64,000 nt of DNA, from contig CP070695.1 of the NCBI GenBank assembly GCA_020353515.1, positions 3,578,050 to 3,642,049 of the forward strand, given 5' to 3'. The notes under the pieces are model-generated. The model saw only the letters and a list, made by a program, of their open reading frames with translations. It ran no database searches and was not told the DNA's origin. The translations under genes and the position numbers were made by a program. The DNA is from Candidatus Heimdallarchaeota archaeon (GTDB lineage Archaea > Asgardarchaeota > Heimdallarchaeia > Hodarchaeales > Hodarchaeaceae). Position 1 is the first letter of the stretch. The number at the start of each line of letters is the position of its first letter. Shown piece after piece: positions 1 through 8,516 of the stretch.

Positions 1-464
1 TAACACTTACTCAAATTTATGATCTATTTAAATATGATGAGAGAATTTCTAATCCATTAAAAGCAGCAAAAGAGGTGGGACTCGGTTATTTAGTTTTACG
101 ACAACCACGTATCCACCTGTCAGGAGGAGAGTGCCAACGCTTGAAAATCGCAAAAGAACTCTGTAAAAAGAAATCTAAAACATCTACTCTTTATATCTTA
201 GATGAACCTACCGTTGGTCAGCATTTACAAGATGTTTCTCGATTATTAAAGATTTTTCACCGATTAGTTGATGAAGGTAACACTGTTATAGTAATTGAAC
301 ACCACCCCCATGTCCTTGCAGCCAGCGATTGGCTTATCGAAATCGGGCCTAGAGGAGGACCAGAGGGAGGTTATATAATCGCGAGTGGTACACCATTTGA
401 AATATCTAAGGGAAATACACCCACGGCACAATATCTAAAGTCTGTGTTGGAGGGCCAATTATGA
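1..464 (+). CDS. uvrA: UvrA-type excinuclease ATPase, C-terminal end (partial at window edge)
   Basis: The reading frame is open from the first bases, so the gene begins before the window and only the last ~154 residues are present. They carry the C-terminal ABC ATPase of UvrA, the damage-scanning subunit of nucleotide excision repair: the signature LSGGECQRLKIAKEL, then Walker B LYILDEPTVGQH, then the switch region VIVIEHHP. The phrase DxGNTVIVIEH and the tail GGxxIASGTPFE are typical of UvrA, not of transporter ATPases. Where most UvrA read GLHFxD, this one has GQHLQD, so a divergent UvrA paralogue remains possible. The stop codon overlaps the next gene's start as ATGA, which indicates translational coupling. 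Confidence 0.85.
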   Translation, partial: TLTQIYDLFKYDERISNPLKAAKEVGLGYLVLRQPRIHLSGGECQRLKIAKELCKKKSKTSTLYILDEPTVGQHLQDVSRLLKIFHRLVDEGNTVIVIEHHPHVLAASDWLIEIGPRGGPEGGYIIASGTPFEISKGNTPTAQYLKSVLEGQL

Positions 465-1483
465 ACTGGATACCATTACTCTTAGCGGATCCGTCTCCAT
501 GTTTACGATTGCTAGTTTTAAAGGAACTTTTACATAAGAAGGAATCAGACCCAGAAATCCAAGAATTGAAAGAGATGTTGAACTCAGATCCCTTGATAAT
601 AAACCTGATTTCATTCCAGCAATCTGATGGATCATGGAAAGAAATAGATTCATCTACTTATACAGATAAAATTACGTCAACTTCGATGGTGTTGTTGAGA
701 TTCGGATTCTTAGGGTTTTCCTCGGATCATCCTACCGTTCAGAAAGGGATTGAGTTTCTATTTTCAAAACAATTAGAAGATGGTTCATGGCCTCTTCCTC
801 TTAAGAGTCAGAAAATCGATGGAGGGTATGATATGATCCCTTTACAGACAGCATTTCCCTTACGTGCTATAGCAGCATGTGGTTATTCTACTGATAAACG
901 AGCTGAGCGTGGGTTTGATTGGTTACTGACTCACCGTTTAGAAGATGGGTCATGGCCAGCAGGGACGAAAGCTGGGACAAGGGGTTTCATTGCTGGATAT
1001 CGAAAACTCGCTCATTCCCGTTGGGGATGTCGTACGAATACGACTGCAATATTACACTGCTTAGCTTTACATCCCCAACGTAAAACCAGCAAAGAAGCTC
1101 GCAAAGCATTAAGGTTACTCTTGGCTCGAGAAACTCGGGAGAAACACACTCTCGGATTTGAAGTTGCCCGGATAATTGGATTTGAACCAATGAGTGGATA
1201 TTTCACCCATTTTGCGAAATTTGATGTAGCATTTCTTCTTCAACTATGTTGGCGAATTGGGGCGAGTATTGAGGATGAAAGAATAGCTAACCTGTTAGAA
1301 TTCATCTTCGACCTACAGGGATCTTATGGGTTATGGGAATATTCCCCTTATCCTCCAGCTTCTCGTTGGGTGACATTTGATTTATTACGATCTCTCTCTC
1401 AAATAGATGATACGACAGATTGGATAAATTTGGAACCCCGTACTCCATTCAAGGCTTATCCCAAGATAACGAAACGGTTTTGA
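461..1483 (+). CDS. Prenyltransferase/squalene-cyclase-like alpha/alpha-toroid protein
   Basis: A 340-residue protein with repeated QW-type motifs: QQSDGSW (53-59), QLEDGSW (104-110), RLEDGSW (159-165) and a weaker LQGSYGLW (285-292). The spacing of ~50-55 residues is what is seen in the alpha/alpha-barrel of squalene-hopene cyclases and prenyltransferase beta subunits. It is about half the length of a true squalene cyclase, and I see no DxDD or DCTAE catalytic motif, so cyclase activity should not be assumed. There is no signal peptide or membrane segment. It overlaps the uvrA-type gene by 4 bp and probably shares its transcript, an odd pairing for a lipid enzyme. The fold is fairly sure; the function is unknown. 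Confidence 0.7.
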   Translation: MNWIPLLLADPSPCLRLLVLKELLHKKESDPEIQELKEMLNSDPLIINLISFQQSDGSWKEIDSSTYTDKITSTSMVLLRFGFLGFSSDHPTVQKGIEFLFSKQLEDGSWPLPLKSQKIDGGYDMIPLQTAFPLRAIAACGYSTDKRAERGFDWLLTHRLEDGSWPAGTKAGTRGFIAGYRKLAHSRWGCRTNTTAILHCLALHPQRKTSKEARKALRLLLARETREKHTLGFEVARIIGFEPMSGYFTHFAKFDVAFLLQLCWRIGASIEDERIANLLEFIFDLQGSYGLWEYSPYPPASRWVTFDLLRSLSQIDDTTDWINLEPRTPFKAYPKITKRF

Positions 1484-1496
1484 AAAAATGAAATAG

Positions 1497-2834
1497 TCAT
1501 TCTATAGTTGATTTAGTAACAGGAGTAGCAACTTCTTTAACAATTTCTAGAAGCTGTAGGATTTGGGACTGGTTATGAGCCATTGATAACGACCCCAAAC
1601 CATGTAATCCTATAATACCACGATTGAACAATGCAAGTTGGAGTAAAGATTCGCGTTTTCTGTCAGTTAATTCTATAATTTCCTTGATTGTTGGTTCCTC
1701 TACCCATTTTGACATGATGTGAAGCATTATGATCGATTTAAATCCAGTTGCTACAATTGGTAACATTTCTTCTCTGAAGAATTGATCCAATTCTTGTTGA
1801 AGTTTTGTCCCTTCGGTGTTAATTCGTTTATACTCCTCGTTTGATTCTTTCAATAATTCTAAGGTCTTTAATCCAGTAGCCATACTAAGAGGATACCCAG
1901 AAAATGTACCACCCCCAATTAGAACTTGGTTCTTCATCCCAGGTGTAGCAAGTGCAATAACTTCTTTTTTGCCCCCGACAGCCCCAATAGGTAATCCTCC
2001 TCCGATAATTTTCCCCATGGTTGTTAGATCGGGAAAAATTCTTAGATCGTTTTGAAGTAGTCCATATGAAAAGCGATATCCAGTAATAACTTCATCAAAA
2101 ATTAACAAAGCCCCACATTTTTCAGTTTCTTCCCGCAGTCTTTTTAGGAAATCAGTATCAACAGGAAAACCACCTCCCCCTCCTAGTACGGGTTCTAAAA
2201 TAACAGCAGCAAGATCAGTTGCATTCTTCTGAATGAAATTAAAGATTTCTCTACTGTTTATTGGAAAAGTAAAGACACCTGCTTCTTCTTTATCCAAGAT
2301 ACCTGGGGTATCTTTACCAACGATTATGCCACCTACATCGTAAAATAAGGTGTCATTTGCTCCATGCCACCCAAGTTTCGCTTTGGCTACTACTCTTTTT
2401 TTCGTAAAGGCTCGGGCTAACCGTGAAGCGTACATAGTCGCTTCGGTTCCACTAGTACAAAATCTTACCTTTTCAATACTTGGATTGTCTCGAATAAGTG
2501 TTTCTGCTAATTTAACCTGATTTTCTGTATTCGTTCCAAAGTGCCATCCATATTTAGATCGGTCTTCTATCACTTTTTGAATTATAGGATGGTTATGTCC
2601 TAGAATCATGGCAAAATGACCGTTCCAACAATCAATGTACTCATTTCCATCAACATCCATGAGTTTGGAACCTTTAGCAGAATGGATAAATGAAGGAAAA
2701 GCACCAATAGATGGAAGGCCAAAATTCCTGATATTATGAGAAACTCCTCCTGCTAATGATTGGAGAGATTTTTCCCATAACTGTTTTGATTTGGGCCGTT
2801 TTCTTTGATAAATATCAATTTCCTCTTTTAACAT
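1497..2834 (-). CDS. Class III aminotransferase, glutamate-1-semialdehyde aminomutase-like
   Basis: A PLP-dependent fold-type I enzyme of 445 residues, normal for the glutamate-1-semialdehyde 2,1-aminomutase (HemL) branch. Visible landmarks are the phosphate-binding SGTEA (128-132), the cofactor-ring Asp in LIFDEVITGYRF (D247), and the Schiff-base lysine K275 in TMGKIIGGGLPIGAVGG. The N-terminal GGVSHNIRNF resembles the HemL GGVNSPVRAF. No other haem-synthesis gene is nearby, and the family includes many aminotransferases with other substrates, so HemL is not claimed. It is convergent with the toroid gene and divergent from the cupin gene, with a 149-bp shared promoter region that holds a TATA-like stretch for each direction. 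Confidence 0.8.
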   Translation of the reverse strand: MLKEEIDIYQRKRPKSKQLWEKSLQSLAGGVSHNIRNFGLPSIGAFPSFIHSAKGSKLMDVDGNEYIDCWNGHFAMILGHNHPIIQKVIEDRSKYGWHFGTNTENQVKLAETLIRDNPSIEKVRFCTSGTEATMYASRLARAFTKKRVVAKAKLGWHGANDTLFYDVGGIIVGKDTPGILDKEEAGVFTFPINSREIFNFIQKNATDLAAVILEPVLGGGGGFPVDTDFLKRLREETEKCGALLIFDEVITGYRFSYGLLQNDLRIFPDLTTMGKIIGGGLPIGAVGGKKEVIALATPGMKNQVLIGGGTFSGYPLSMATGLKTLELLKESNEEYKRINTEGTKLQQELDQFFREEMLPIVATGFKSIIMLHIMSKWVEEPTIKEIIELTDRKRESLLQLALFNRGIIGLHGLGSLSMAHNQSQILQLLEIVKEVATPVTKSTIE

Positions 2835-2983
2835 GAAAAAAACCTTTAAAGTTTTAAGTTTACTTGAGTAAATGACTTTTAATCAAGTTTGGCTATTGCT
2901 ATTGTTTTTCTGACAGATAAATTTAGTAAATATTAATTTAAAGTGTATGATGATATAGAAAGATACTAATTATGTGACCTGAA

Positions 2984-3310
2984 ATGATCCCCCAAATTTC
3001 AATCAATGAAATGATTAAGAAAATAAAAAAGCCTTGGAGCCCAGTTGTGATTGCTAGGGTTAATGATCAAGTTATACGCCTAGCGATGTTCAAAGGTTCT
3101 TATCCAATGCACAAACATTCTAATGAGGATGAATTATTCTACGTTTACCAAGGGAAAATTTCAATCCAATTAGAAAAGGGCGAAAAAATTATTCTCAAGC
3201 AAGGAGAAATGACTGTGGTTCCCAAGGGTGAGAATCACAGTCCTATAAGCGAAGAAGAAAGCTTTGTCTTAATGTTTGAACCATCCATATTAGAAAGCAG
3301 AGGAGATTAA
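2984..3310 (+). CDS. Small single-domain cupin
   Basis: A 108-residue cupin barrel. Motif 1 follows the pattern G-x5-HxH-x3-4-E-x6-G: GSYPMHKHSNEDELFYVYQG at about 38-57, with two His and one Glu to hold a metal. Motif 2 ends in PKGENHSP with the third His. Such small cupins act as dioxygenases, isomerases or sensors, and the sequence does not say which. It lies 30 bp upstream of the LutB-like gene on the same strand, so it may be the first gene of that redox operon. The first ATG sits about 45 bp downstream of an AT-rich TATA-like stretch (around 2935-2944). Confidence 0.8.
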   Translation: MIPQISINEMIKKIKKPWSPVVIARVNDQVIRLAMFKGSYPMHKHSNEDELFYVYQGKISIQLEKGEKIILKQGEMTVVPKGENHSPISEEESFVLMFEPSILESRGD

Positions 3311-3340
3311 CACATATTTCCATAAATCTAAGCTACTTAA

Positions 3341-4609
3341 ATGGTATTTATAATGGACTTAGAAAATACTTTCTTTGAGTTAATTGATAAAGTAAATAAT
3401 GCTTTGGATAATACAACGCAAATTAATGCTAGAAAATATGCTTTAGAATTGATTACAAATCAGAAGAACTATTCACTTGAGAAAATCCCTAAAACCGAGT
3501 TAAAAGAAAAACTCCGACGTATTAAAGAAGATTGGCTTGATAAAATACCAGATTTATTAAAATTAGCAAAGCAAGGATTGAATTCTGTTGGGTGTGAAAT
3601 CTATTATGCCGAGACTCCAGATGAAGCACTCCAATATATAGAAAATATCGTGGGAAGCAAGAAATTAGTTGTGAAATCAAAAACAAATGCAGGATCGGAA
3701 ATTGGTCTTGTAAAATATCTTGAATCACGCAGAAATGAGGTTATCGAAACTGATCTAGGCGATCGGATTGTTCAGATGAGGAAAGAAAGAGGTACTCATC
3801 CAATTGCGCCAGCTATTCATGTTTCCAGAGAAGAAGTAGCTGAAATTTTCGAACTACCATCATCTGCAACAGTTGACGAAATTATAGCTAAAGCAAGAGG
3901 AGAAATTCGCAAGTATATTGTTGCTGCTGATGTTGGAATTTCAGGCTGCAATGCACTTGCTGCAGAAGAAGGTGCAATATTTCTTTGTGAAAATGAAGGA
4001 AATATACGATTCATATCGAATGCACCACCGATACATATTGCCATTTGTCCTTTGAATAAGATTGTACCAAACATTGACACAGCTTTCACTCAAATTAGAT
4101 TACTCTCTGTTTATGCAACAGGTCAAATAACACCTGTATATTTGTCAATGATTTCTGGTCCAAGCAAAACAGGTGATATTGAGTTTGATGTACGAAATGG
4201 AATGCATGGTCCAAAAGAAGTTCATGTGATATTGCTTGACAATCATCGAATAGAAGCTAGTAAGAGTCCTCTGAAAGAATCTCTACTTTGTATAGGGTGT
4301 GGTTCTTGTATTAATGAGTGTCCAGTTTATGAGCAATTAGGAATTGCCTTTGGAGGGCCAACATATGTTGGTCCGATTGGTATTGTTCACACAGCAGTTT
4401 TAACTGGGATCCAAACAGCAGTGGAATCAGGTCTAAATTTTTGTACAATGTGTAAGAGATGTGCCGATGTTTGTCCAGTTGATATTCCAATACCTGATCT
4501 CATCAAATATATAAGAGAATGTGCAACAGAAAAGGGATTCCTTTTACCTCCACTAGCAGACATTGAAAAGAGAATCGAGATGACTGGAAATCCATTTGGA
4601 AAAGTGTGA
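3341..4609 (+). CDS. LutB-like LUD-domain iron-sulfur protein
   Basis: The 422-residue protein combines a LUD domain (about residues 60-300) with two 4Fe-4S ferredoxin motifs near the C terminus, CIGCGSCINECP and CTMCKRCADVCP. That is the architecture of LutB (YkgF), an electron-transfer subunit of L-lactate or other 2-hydroxyacid oxidation. The next gene, a CCG-domain protein like LutA, overlaps it by 4 bp, which supports a complex. A LutC partner is not visible here. The ATG at 3341 gives MVFIMDLEN; the second ATG at 3353 would remove only four residues. The substrate cannot be read from sequence: lactate is the family default, and HdrD/GlcD-type partners elsewhere could change it. Confidence 0.85.
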   Translation: MVFIMDLENTFFELIDKVNNALDNTTQINARKYALELITNQKNYSLEKIPKTELKEKLRRIKEDWLDKIPDLLKLAKQGLNSVGCEIYYAETPDEALQYIENIVGSKKLVVKSKTNAGSEIGLVKYLESRRNEVIETDLGDRIVQMRKERGTHPIAPAIHVSREEVAEIFELPSSATVDEIIAKARGEIRKYIVAADVGISGCNALAAEEGAIFLCENEGNIRFISNAPPIHIAICPLNKIVPNIDTAFTQIRLLSVYATGQITPVYLSMISGPSKTGDIEFDVRNGMHGPKEVHVILLDNHRIEASKSPLKESLLCIGCGSCINECPVYEQLGIAFGGPTYVGPIGIVHTAVLTGIQTAVESGLNFCTMCKRCADVCPVDIPIPDLIKYIRECATEKGFLLPPLADIEKRIEMTGNPFGKV

Positions 4610-5316
4610 GAATAATGGTAGGAAATATTCTTCTATTTCATGGTTGTATGAACCGTTTCTATACCTCTCGAATTTCTGAAGCAACAGAAAAAATATTAAC
4701 AAAAGCAAAGGTTGAGTACATAAATTTAGACAACGAGGAGTGTTGTGGATTCATCTTATATGAAAATGGACAAGAAAAAACAGCAAAAGGATTAATGAAG
4801 AAGAATCAAGAGATTTTTTCAGGATTAAAGGAAGTCGATACAATTCTTACCAGCTGTCCCACATGTGCTTATATTTTCAAAAAACATTATCCAAAATATC
4901 TGAAAAATTTCGATTATAACATTATTCACGTTACAGAATTACTGGCAAGGTTAATCGAAGAGAAAAAAATTGATATTCCTAAGAAAAATATTAGTGTTAC
5001 TTATCACGATCCATGTCATCTTTTACGAGGCCTCCAGATCACCGAAGAACCACGGAACATTTTAAACGCTGTATTGGAAGGAAATATTATGGAAATGGAT
5101 CATTCTCGTGAAGCGTCAAAATGTTGTGGTGCTGGAAGTGGTGTACGCCTTTCATTTAGTCGAATTGCCCAAACTCTTGCACGAGATCGTATTGCAGAAG
5201 CAAAAAAAACTGATGCTTCTGTACTAGTAACGTCATGTCCCACGTGTATGCTTCATCTTCAAGAAAATGCAAAAATTCTAAAAGTAATAGATATTGTTGA
5301 AATAATTAATCTTTAA
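4606..5316 (+). CDS. LutA/GlpC-like cysteine-rich (CCG) iron-sulfur protein
   Basis: Two cysteine-rich CCG domains are present: one with NEECCGF and SCPTCAYIF, a second with HDPCHLLRG, KCCGAGSG and SCPTCMLHL. This pattern binds non-cubane or cubane 4Fe-4S clusters in HdrB/HdrD, GlpC and LutA. At 236 residues it matches LutA. The start is either GTG 4606, overlapping the stop of the LutB-like gene, or ATG 4615 three codons later. Either way the two genes are translationally coupled. It probably passes electrons from a 2-hydroxyacid or similar substrate towards a membrane or thiol acceptor; this last step is inference. Confidence 0.85.
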   Translation: MRIMVGNILLFHGCMNRFYTSRISEATEKILTKAKVEYINLDNEECCGFILYENGQEKTAKGLMKKNQEIFSGLKEVDTILTSCPTCAYIFKKHYPKYLKNFDYNIIHVTELLARLIEEKKIDIPKKNISVTYHDPCHLLRGLQITEEPRNILNAVLEGNIMEMDHSREASKCCGAGSGVRLSFSRIAQTLARDRIAEAKKTDASVLVTSCPTCMLHLQENAKILKVIDIVEIINL

Positions 5317-5358
5317 CTTCCTTGAGGTTCATTCTATAGAGTAAAATGATGAACAGTT

Positions 5359-6228
5359 ATGGATTTCTTGTTAGTTCATTTGAGCAGTATACAACAAGTA
5401 GCTCGGTTATTATCTGAGATTTTAGCTTTTTTTGGCTTCTTTGGAATAGCTTTTTCCATTGGAATACTCTTACGAAATTATTTACGTACAAAATCCCTTG
5501 ATTATCTTATCGTCGCAGGTATATTCTTTTTCATGAGTTTAATCTTATTTATAGGTGTGTTTGCTGTTCAAATAGTCCCTCCGATATCAGAACCTTTAGA
5601 GAAAATAACTCTATTTATTGTTGCTATTCTTTGGGGTATTCTAATTTTTCTCATTTTTCTTCATGTCCTTAGATTGAAATATGATTGGAATTCAATTCCC
5701 AAAATTTTATGGTTTTTTACAGTCTTATGGTATTTGTTATATTCAATAGTCGCATTTCTCATAACTTCTTTGGAGACCATATCTGGAATAATCTATACTC
5801 TCTCTATTTTTGTAATATTTATGTCTTATTTGACGATTGGAGTTTTTTTAACATTTGTTTATATTTCAGTGACTCCTGTCAAACCAACTGATAGAATTGA
5901 ATTAGTCAGAAAAGTGTATATACTGTTTGGAATAATTATGATAATGATGAGCTTAAACCAATTTCTTTTTGGATCTCTTTTCATCATTACGAATGACATA
6001 AACCTATTGAGTTTAGCTATGGCAATTCAGAGTCTTCTTGGTATCATTCAGGGTTTACCTATCCTCTATATTTGTGTATTTTACCCTGAATTATTGTTGA
6101 TTTCTCATGTACAAATTCTTAGAGCAATAAAATTGTATAAGAAAGTAAAACAAATGCCTATTGAACACTTGAGAGGGGATAAATTACTCACTTATCTAAA
6201 TAGCATCCCTGAATCCTGCTTTGATTGA
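5359..6228 (+). CDS. Seven-helix membrane protein of unknown function
   Basis: About seven hydrophobic segments can be seen in 289 residues (near 17-38, 49-70, 84-106, 119-139, 145-170, 188-210 and 217-243), followed by a short charged cytoplasmic tail of ~45 residues. The layout resembles the seven-helix sensor modules attached to histidine kinases and other archaeal signalling proteins, but here no signalling domain follows. It starts 43 bp after the LutA-like gene on the same strand and could be co-transcribed. I do not recognise a specific family. Confidence 0.6.
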   Translation: MDFLLVHLSSIQQVARLLSEILAFFGFFGIAFSIGILLRNYLRTKSLDYLIVAGIFFFMSLILFIGVFAVQIVPPISEPLEKITLFIVAILWGILIFLIFLHVLRLKYDWNSIPKILWFFTVLWYLLYSIVAFLITSLETISGIIYTLSIFVIFMSYLTIGVFLTFVYISVTPVKPTDRIELVRKVYILFGIIMIMMSLNQFLFGSLFIITNDINLLSLAMAIQSLLGIIQGLPILYICVFYPELLLISHVQILRAIKLYKKVKQMPIEHLRGDKLLTYLNSIPESCFD

Positions 6229-6381
6229 ATTACTGTGTATTACCAAATGAGTTACAATCTTCATAGCATTCTTTTTATATGCTTGAATTTTATTCTGGGA
6301 AGCCTATCCGAAATAATGAAGGAGTAGGATACTTGAGATTAATATAATGAAACCTGAAATAATCAAATAAATATCGAGATG

Positions 6382-6996
6382 CTACCCTAATGATCGGAAC
6401 TGTTTCCTAAAATTGATTTCTCTCACTTGATGGTCAACACTGGTTTCTACCTCACGCATTGGAACCTTTTGAGGGGAAAGTACACCAAAAGAGCGACCAA
6501 ATCCAGTCTTACCAAGCTGAGCTAGGGTTCCTAAAGACAATTCTATTATTCCCAAAACGAGAAAAACGTCAGTAAAGGAGATTAGAATTTGTTGGAAGCT
6601 GAAAATGAGCATAAGAAAAAAGGAAACTAATATCGTAATAACTAGGAGAATGAATAACGGAAATAATAGTTTAATTCTTTTTATCTTTCCGTATTTTAAT
6701 TCCTCTTCCTTTAATGATTTAACACTGATTTCCCCTTCCAATGGAAATATTAGCAATCTGTCTTCTGGAAGCTGAATAGACCTAAAATATTTATTTATCC
6801 GCTTCAAAAGAAGGTAAAAGGATACATTCGAGATTTTTCCCTTGAGGAACCTTCTTTTCTGTTTTTCATACAACCTTTTCCATTCGTTCCAAGTCTTTTC
6901 TATATCTGTTCCAAAACTTAAATCGGAAAAAATGCTATCAACAGCTATTATAGCCAATTTTAGCGTCGAATCCTCTTCTGTAACCTCCACTGCCAA
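6382..6996 (-). CDS. Two-helix membrane protein, unknown
   Basis: A 204-residue protein with a charged, mostly helical N-terminal half (about 1-105) and two adjacent hydrophobic segments (near 108-133 and 137-160), then a basic tail. No known domain is recognised. Only 18 bp separate it from the upstream membrane-anchored regulator gene, so the two are almost certainly one transcript and may act together at the membrane. The N-terminal EEDSTLKLAIIAVDSIF region has the look of a four-helix or HEPN-like bundle, but this is a weak impression. Confidence 0.55.
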   Translation of the reverse strand: MAVEVTEEDSTLKLAIIAVDSIFSDLSFGTDIEKTWNEWKRLYEKQKRRFLKGKISNVSFYLLLKRINKYFRSIQLPEDRLLIFPLEGEISVKSLKEEELKYGKIKRIKLLFPLFILLVITILVSFFLMLIFSFQQILISFTDVFLVLGIIELSLGTLAQLGKTGFGRSFGVLSPQKVPMREVETSVDHQVREINFRKQFRSLG

Positions 6997-7014
6997 CTGA
7001 ATCAGCCCAAAGAA

Positions 7015-7482
7015 TTATAAGGGTTTCATATTCCACATCTTATACGTTTCATATATAAAAATTCCAGCTGCACTTAATGAGAATAGAAGAAATAAGAACT
7101 CGACTGGTGTGATATTTCCTTTAAAGAGAATGATTAAAATTGATAATAAAGACCCAATAGAAAAGAACGACAAATATAAAAGCATACGTGGTATCATCTT
7201 CCGGCCAATTTTGATATATAATCCCATTATACCCTCTTTCACTTCTGATTTCACAAGATACTTTCCTGTCTTTTCAGATTGAATTACTAGTTCTGCTTGG
7301 ACAAGTTTGTTTATATGGTATGAAACTGTGGAAGGAGAAGGGATCTTTAGTTCCTTTTGTATTTCACGAATTCCAGAACTACCATGAGTAAGAAGGTACC
7401 AATATATTTGAAGGGTTTTTCCTCTCAGAAGGTCTTCTGTGTCTCCACTCATAAAATCGTGCAGTAGTAAATCCATGTACAC
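7015..7482 (-). CDS. Membrane-anchored winged-helix transcription regulator
   Basis: Residues ~15-80 form an ArsR/MarR-type winged helix: GIREIQKELKIPSPSTVSYH is the helix-turn-helix and the wing follows at about 65-75. Two hydrophobic segments (about 98-118 and 126-146) end the 155-residue protein. Regulators with this wHTH plus two-helix layout are common in archaea. The GTG at 7482 gives MYMD; ATG at 7476 is the more likely start. A perfect 6-bp-arm inverted repeat lies directly upstream (7481-7495) and could be its own operator. It is co-directional with the secreted-protein gene upstream and the two-helix membrane protein 18 bp downstream. Confidence 0.75.
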   Translation of the reverse strand: MYMDLLLHDFMSGDTEDLLRGKTLQIYWYLLTHGSSGIREIQKELKIPSPSTVSYHINKLVQAELVIQSEKTGKYLVKSEVKEGIMGLYIKIGRKMIPRMLLYLSFFSIGSLLSILIILFKGNITPVEFLFLLFSLSAAGIFIYETYKMWNMKPL

Positions 7483-7495
7483 AAAAATGTTTTGT
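7481..7495. promoter_or_regulatory. Inverted repeat at the start of the membrane regulator gene
   Basis: ACAAAA-ATG-TTTTGT: six-base arms are perfect and the spacer is three bases. It lies within a few bases of the predicted translation start of the winged-helix regulator, on its upstream side. A winged-helix dimer could bind here to repress its own gene. The AT-rich composition makes chance occurrence quite possible. Confidence 0.3.
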
Positions 7496-7548
7496 TAGAG
7501 GAAAAATTTGAAAAAAGAAGAAGAAAGGAAATTGTTCCTTCTAAAATG

Positions 7549-8286
7549 TCAAACTGGAAATGTTTCATAAATTAAATCTTCAAAACTTTGAATGGCTGTT
7601 AAGAAGAGTTGTGCATCAGAAAGGGGGAGAAAAACTAGATCGTCAAAATTGTAGGCAACATTTACAGTATTTATTCCAAAATGGGTATGTTGAGATAACT
7701 CCCAGGTCCCATTTAATACACTAAGGACGCTGTGTTCTTTTGAAAAAATAAGTGATAACGAAGTACCGTCTTCATATGCAATATCACAAATGAAAGAAGG
7801 TGGGAAAATGTCCATTATATCAGTAAGAGTCTGACTCGTATCATTTAAAACCTCAATTGCACCACGAAAATTGGCCATAACATCATTCAGATCTTGTTGA
7901 TTAATATCAGCTAATTCAGCTACTGGTTCATGAATCAAAGCCATTTTCGGGATATCATTTACTAATCCAACACGAATTCCATCAATATATAATGGAGTAT
8001 AGTGCATACTAAGATTAAAATTAACCCAGGTATTGTTATAACACCAAACATAAGAAATATTATCTTCAGAAGCAGCCATTCTAGCAGCAATCTGGGCACC
8101 TATTCCTCCCTCTGGTATTTCGCCATTGCCATTACCATCACCATTACCATTCCCATTCCCATTTTCATGATTCGTATCTTGGTTGTTTAATATATTGTAA
8201 GCAATGATAAAAGCACTAGTAGCGATAATCCCGCCGATCACAATTGCAATGATACCGTACTTTAAAATATTACCATTTAATGCCAT
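7549..8286 (-). CDS. Secreted or membrane-tethered protein with Gly-Asn linker
   Basis: A hydrophobic N-terminal segment (about residues 9-31) acts as signal peptide or membrane anchor. An Asn/Gly-rich linker follows, with alternating G and N at about 42-55, and then a ~185-residue extracellular domain with several N-x-S/T sites. No lipobox or catalytic motif is visible and I do not recognise the family. The linker is encoded by a run of hexamer repeats. The gene heads the same-strand group with the membrane-anchored regulator 66 bp downstream, and a phased set of TAGAACA sites lies upstream. A sensor or ligand-binding surface protein is one possibility, not shown. Confidence 0.6.
   Translation of the reverse strand: MALNGNILKYGIIAIVIGGIIATSAFIIAYNILNNQDTNHENGNGNGNGDGNGNGEIPEGGIGAQIAARMAASEDNISYVWCYNNTWVNFNLSMHYTPLYIDGIRVGLVNDIPKMALIHEPVAELADINQQDLNDVMANFRGAIEVLNDTSQTLTDIMDIFPPSFICDIAYEDGTSLSLIFSKEHSVLSVLNGTWELSQHTHFGINTVNVAYNFDDLVFLPLSDAQLFLTAIQSFEDLIYETFPV
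8123..8164. repeat. Hexamer microsatellite CCATTN x7 inside a coding region
   Basis: Seven consecutive hexamers of the form CCATTN or CCATCA on the plus strand encode the alternating Gly-Asn linker of the minus-strand secreted protein. Length changes in units of six keep the frame, so the linker can vary between strains. Confidence 0.8.
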
Positions 8287-8353
8287 AATTCAAAACATCC
8301 TTTGGTTAGAATCCAAGATATATTAAAAATGAATTATTTAAAAGGTTGTACAA

Positions 8354-8402
8354 TAGAACAAATTGTTTCTAATATAGAACATGATGTTCTAATGTAAGAA
8401 CA
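8354..8402. promoter_or_regulatory. Operator-like array: TAGAACA half-sites phased at 21 bp
   Basis: TAGAACA begins at 8354 and 8375 and AAGAACA at 8396, exactly 21 bp apart, or two helical turns. The opposite half-sites TGTTTCTA (8364) and TGTTCTA (8385) repeat the same 21-bp phase. The central copy, 8375-8391, is a perfect 8-bp-arm palindrome around one base. The array sits in the intergenic region between the minus-strand secreted-protein gene and the plus-strand DinB-like gene. A dimeric regulator could bind two or three adjacent sites on one face of the helix. Confidence 0.55.
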
Positions 8403-8516
8403 AAGACCTAATATCACTAGTAATTAAAGAATTAATTATTTCAAAGAGTGTACATAAAAAAATAAATAAATTAAATTAGCTTTTTCATAAAATGTTGAAA
8501 TTTAATGTGAATAAAG

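Noticed and set aside
1497..2834. HemL for haem biosynthesis
   Set aside because: No hemA/B/C/D gene is near and the family is functionally broad; only the class is supported.
8123..8164. CRISPR-like or regulatory repeat
   Set aside because: It is a coding hexamer microsatellite for a Gly-Asn linker, with no spacers.
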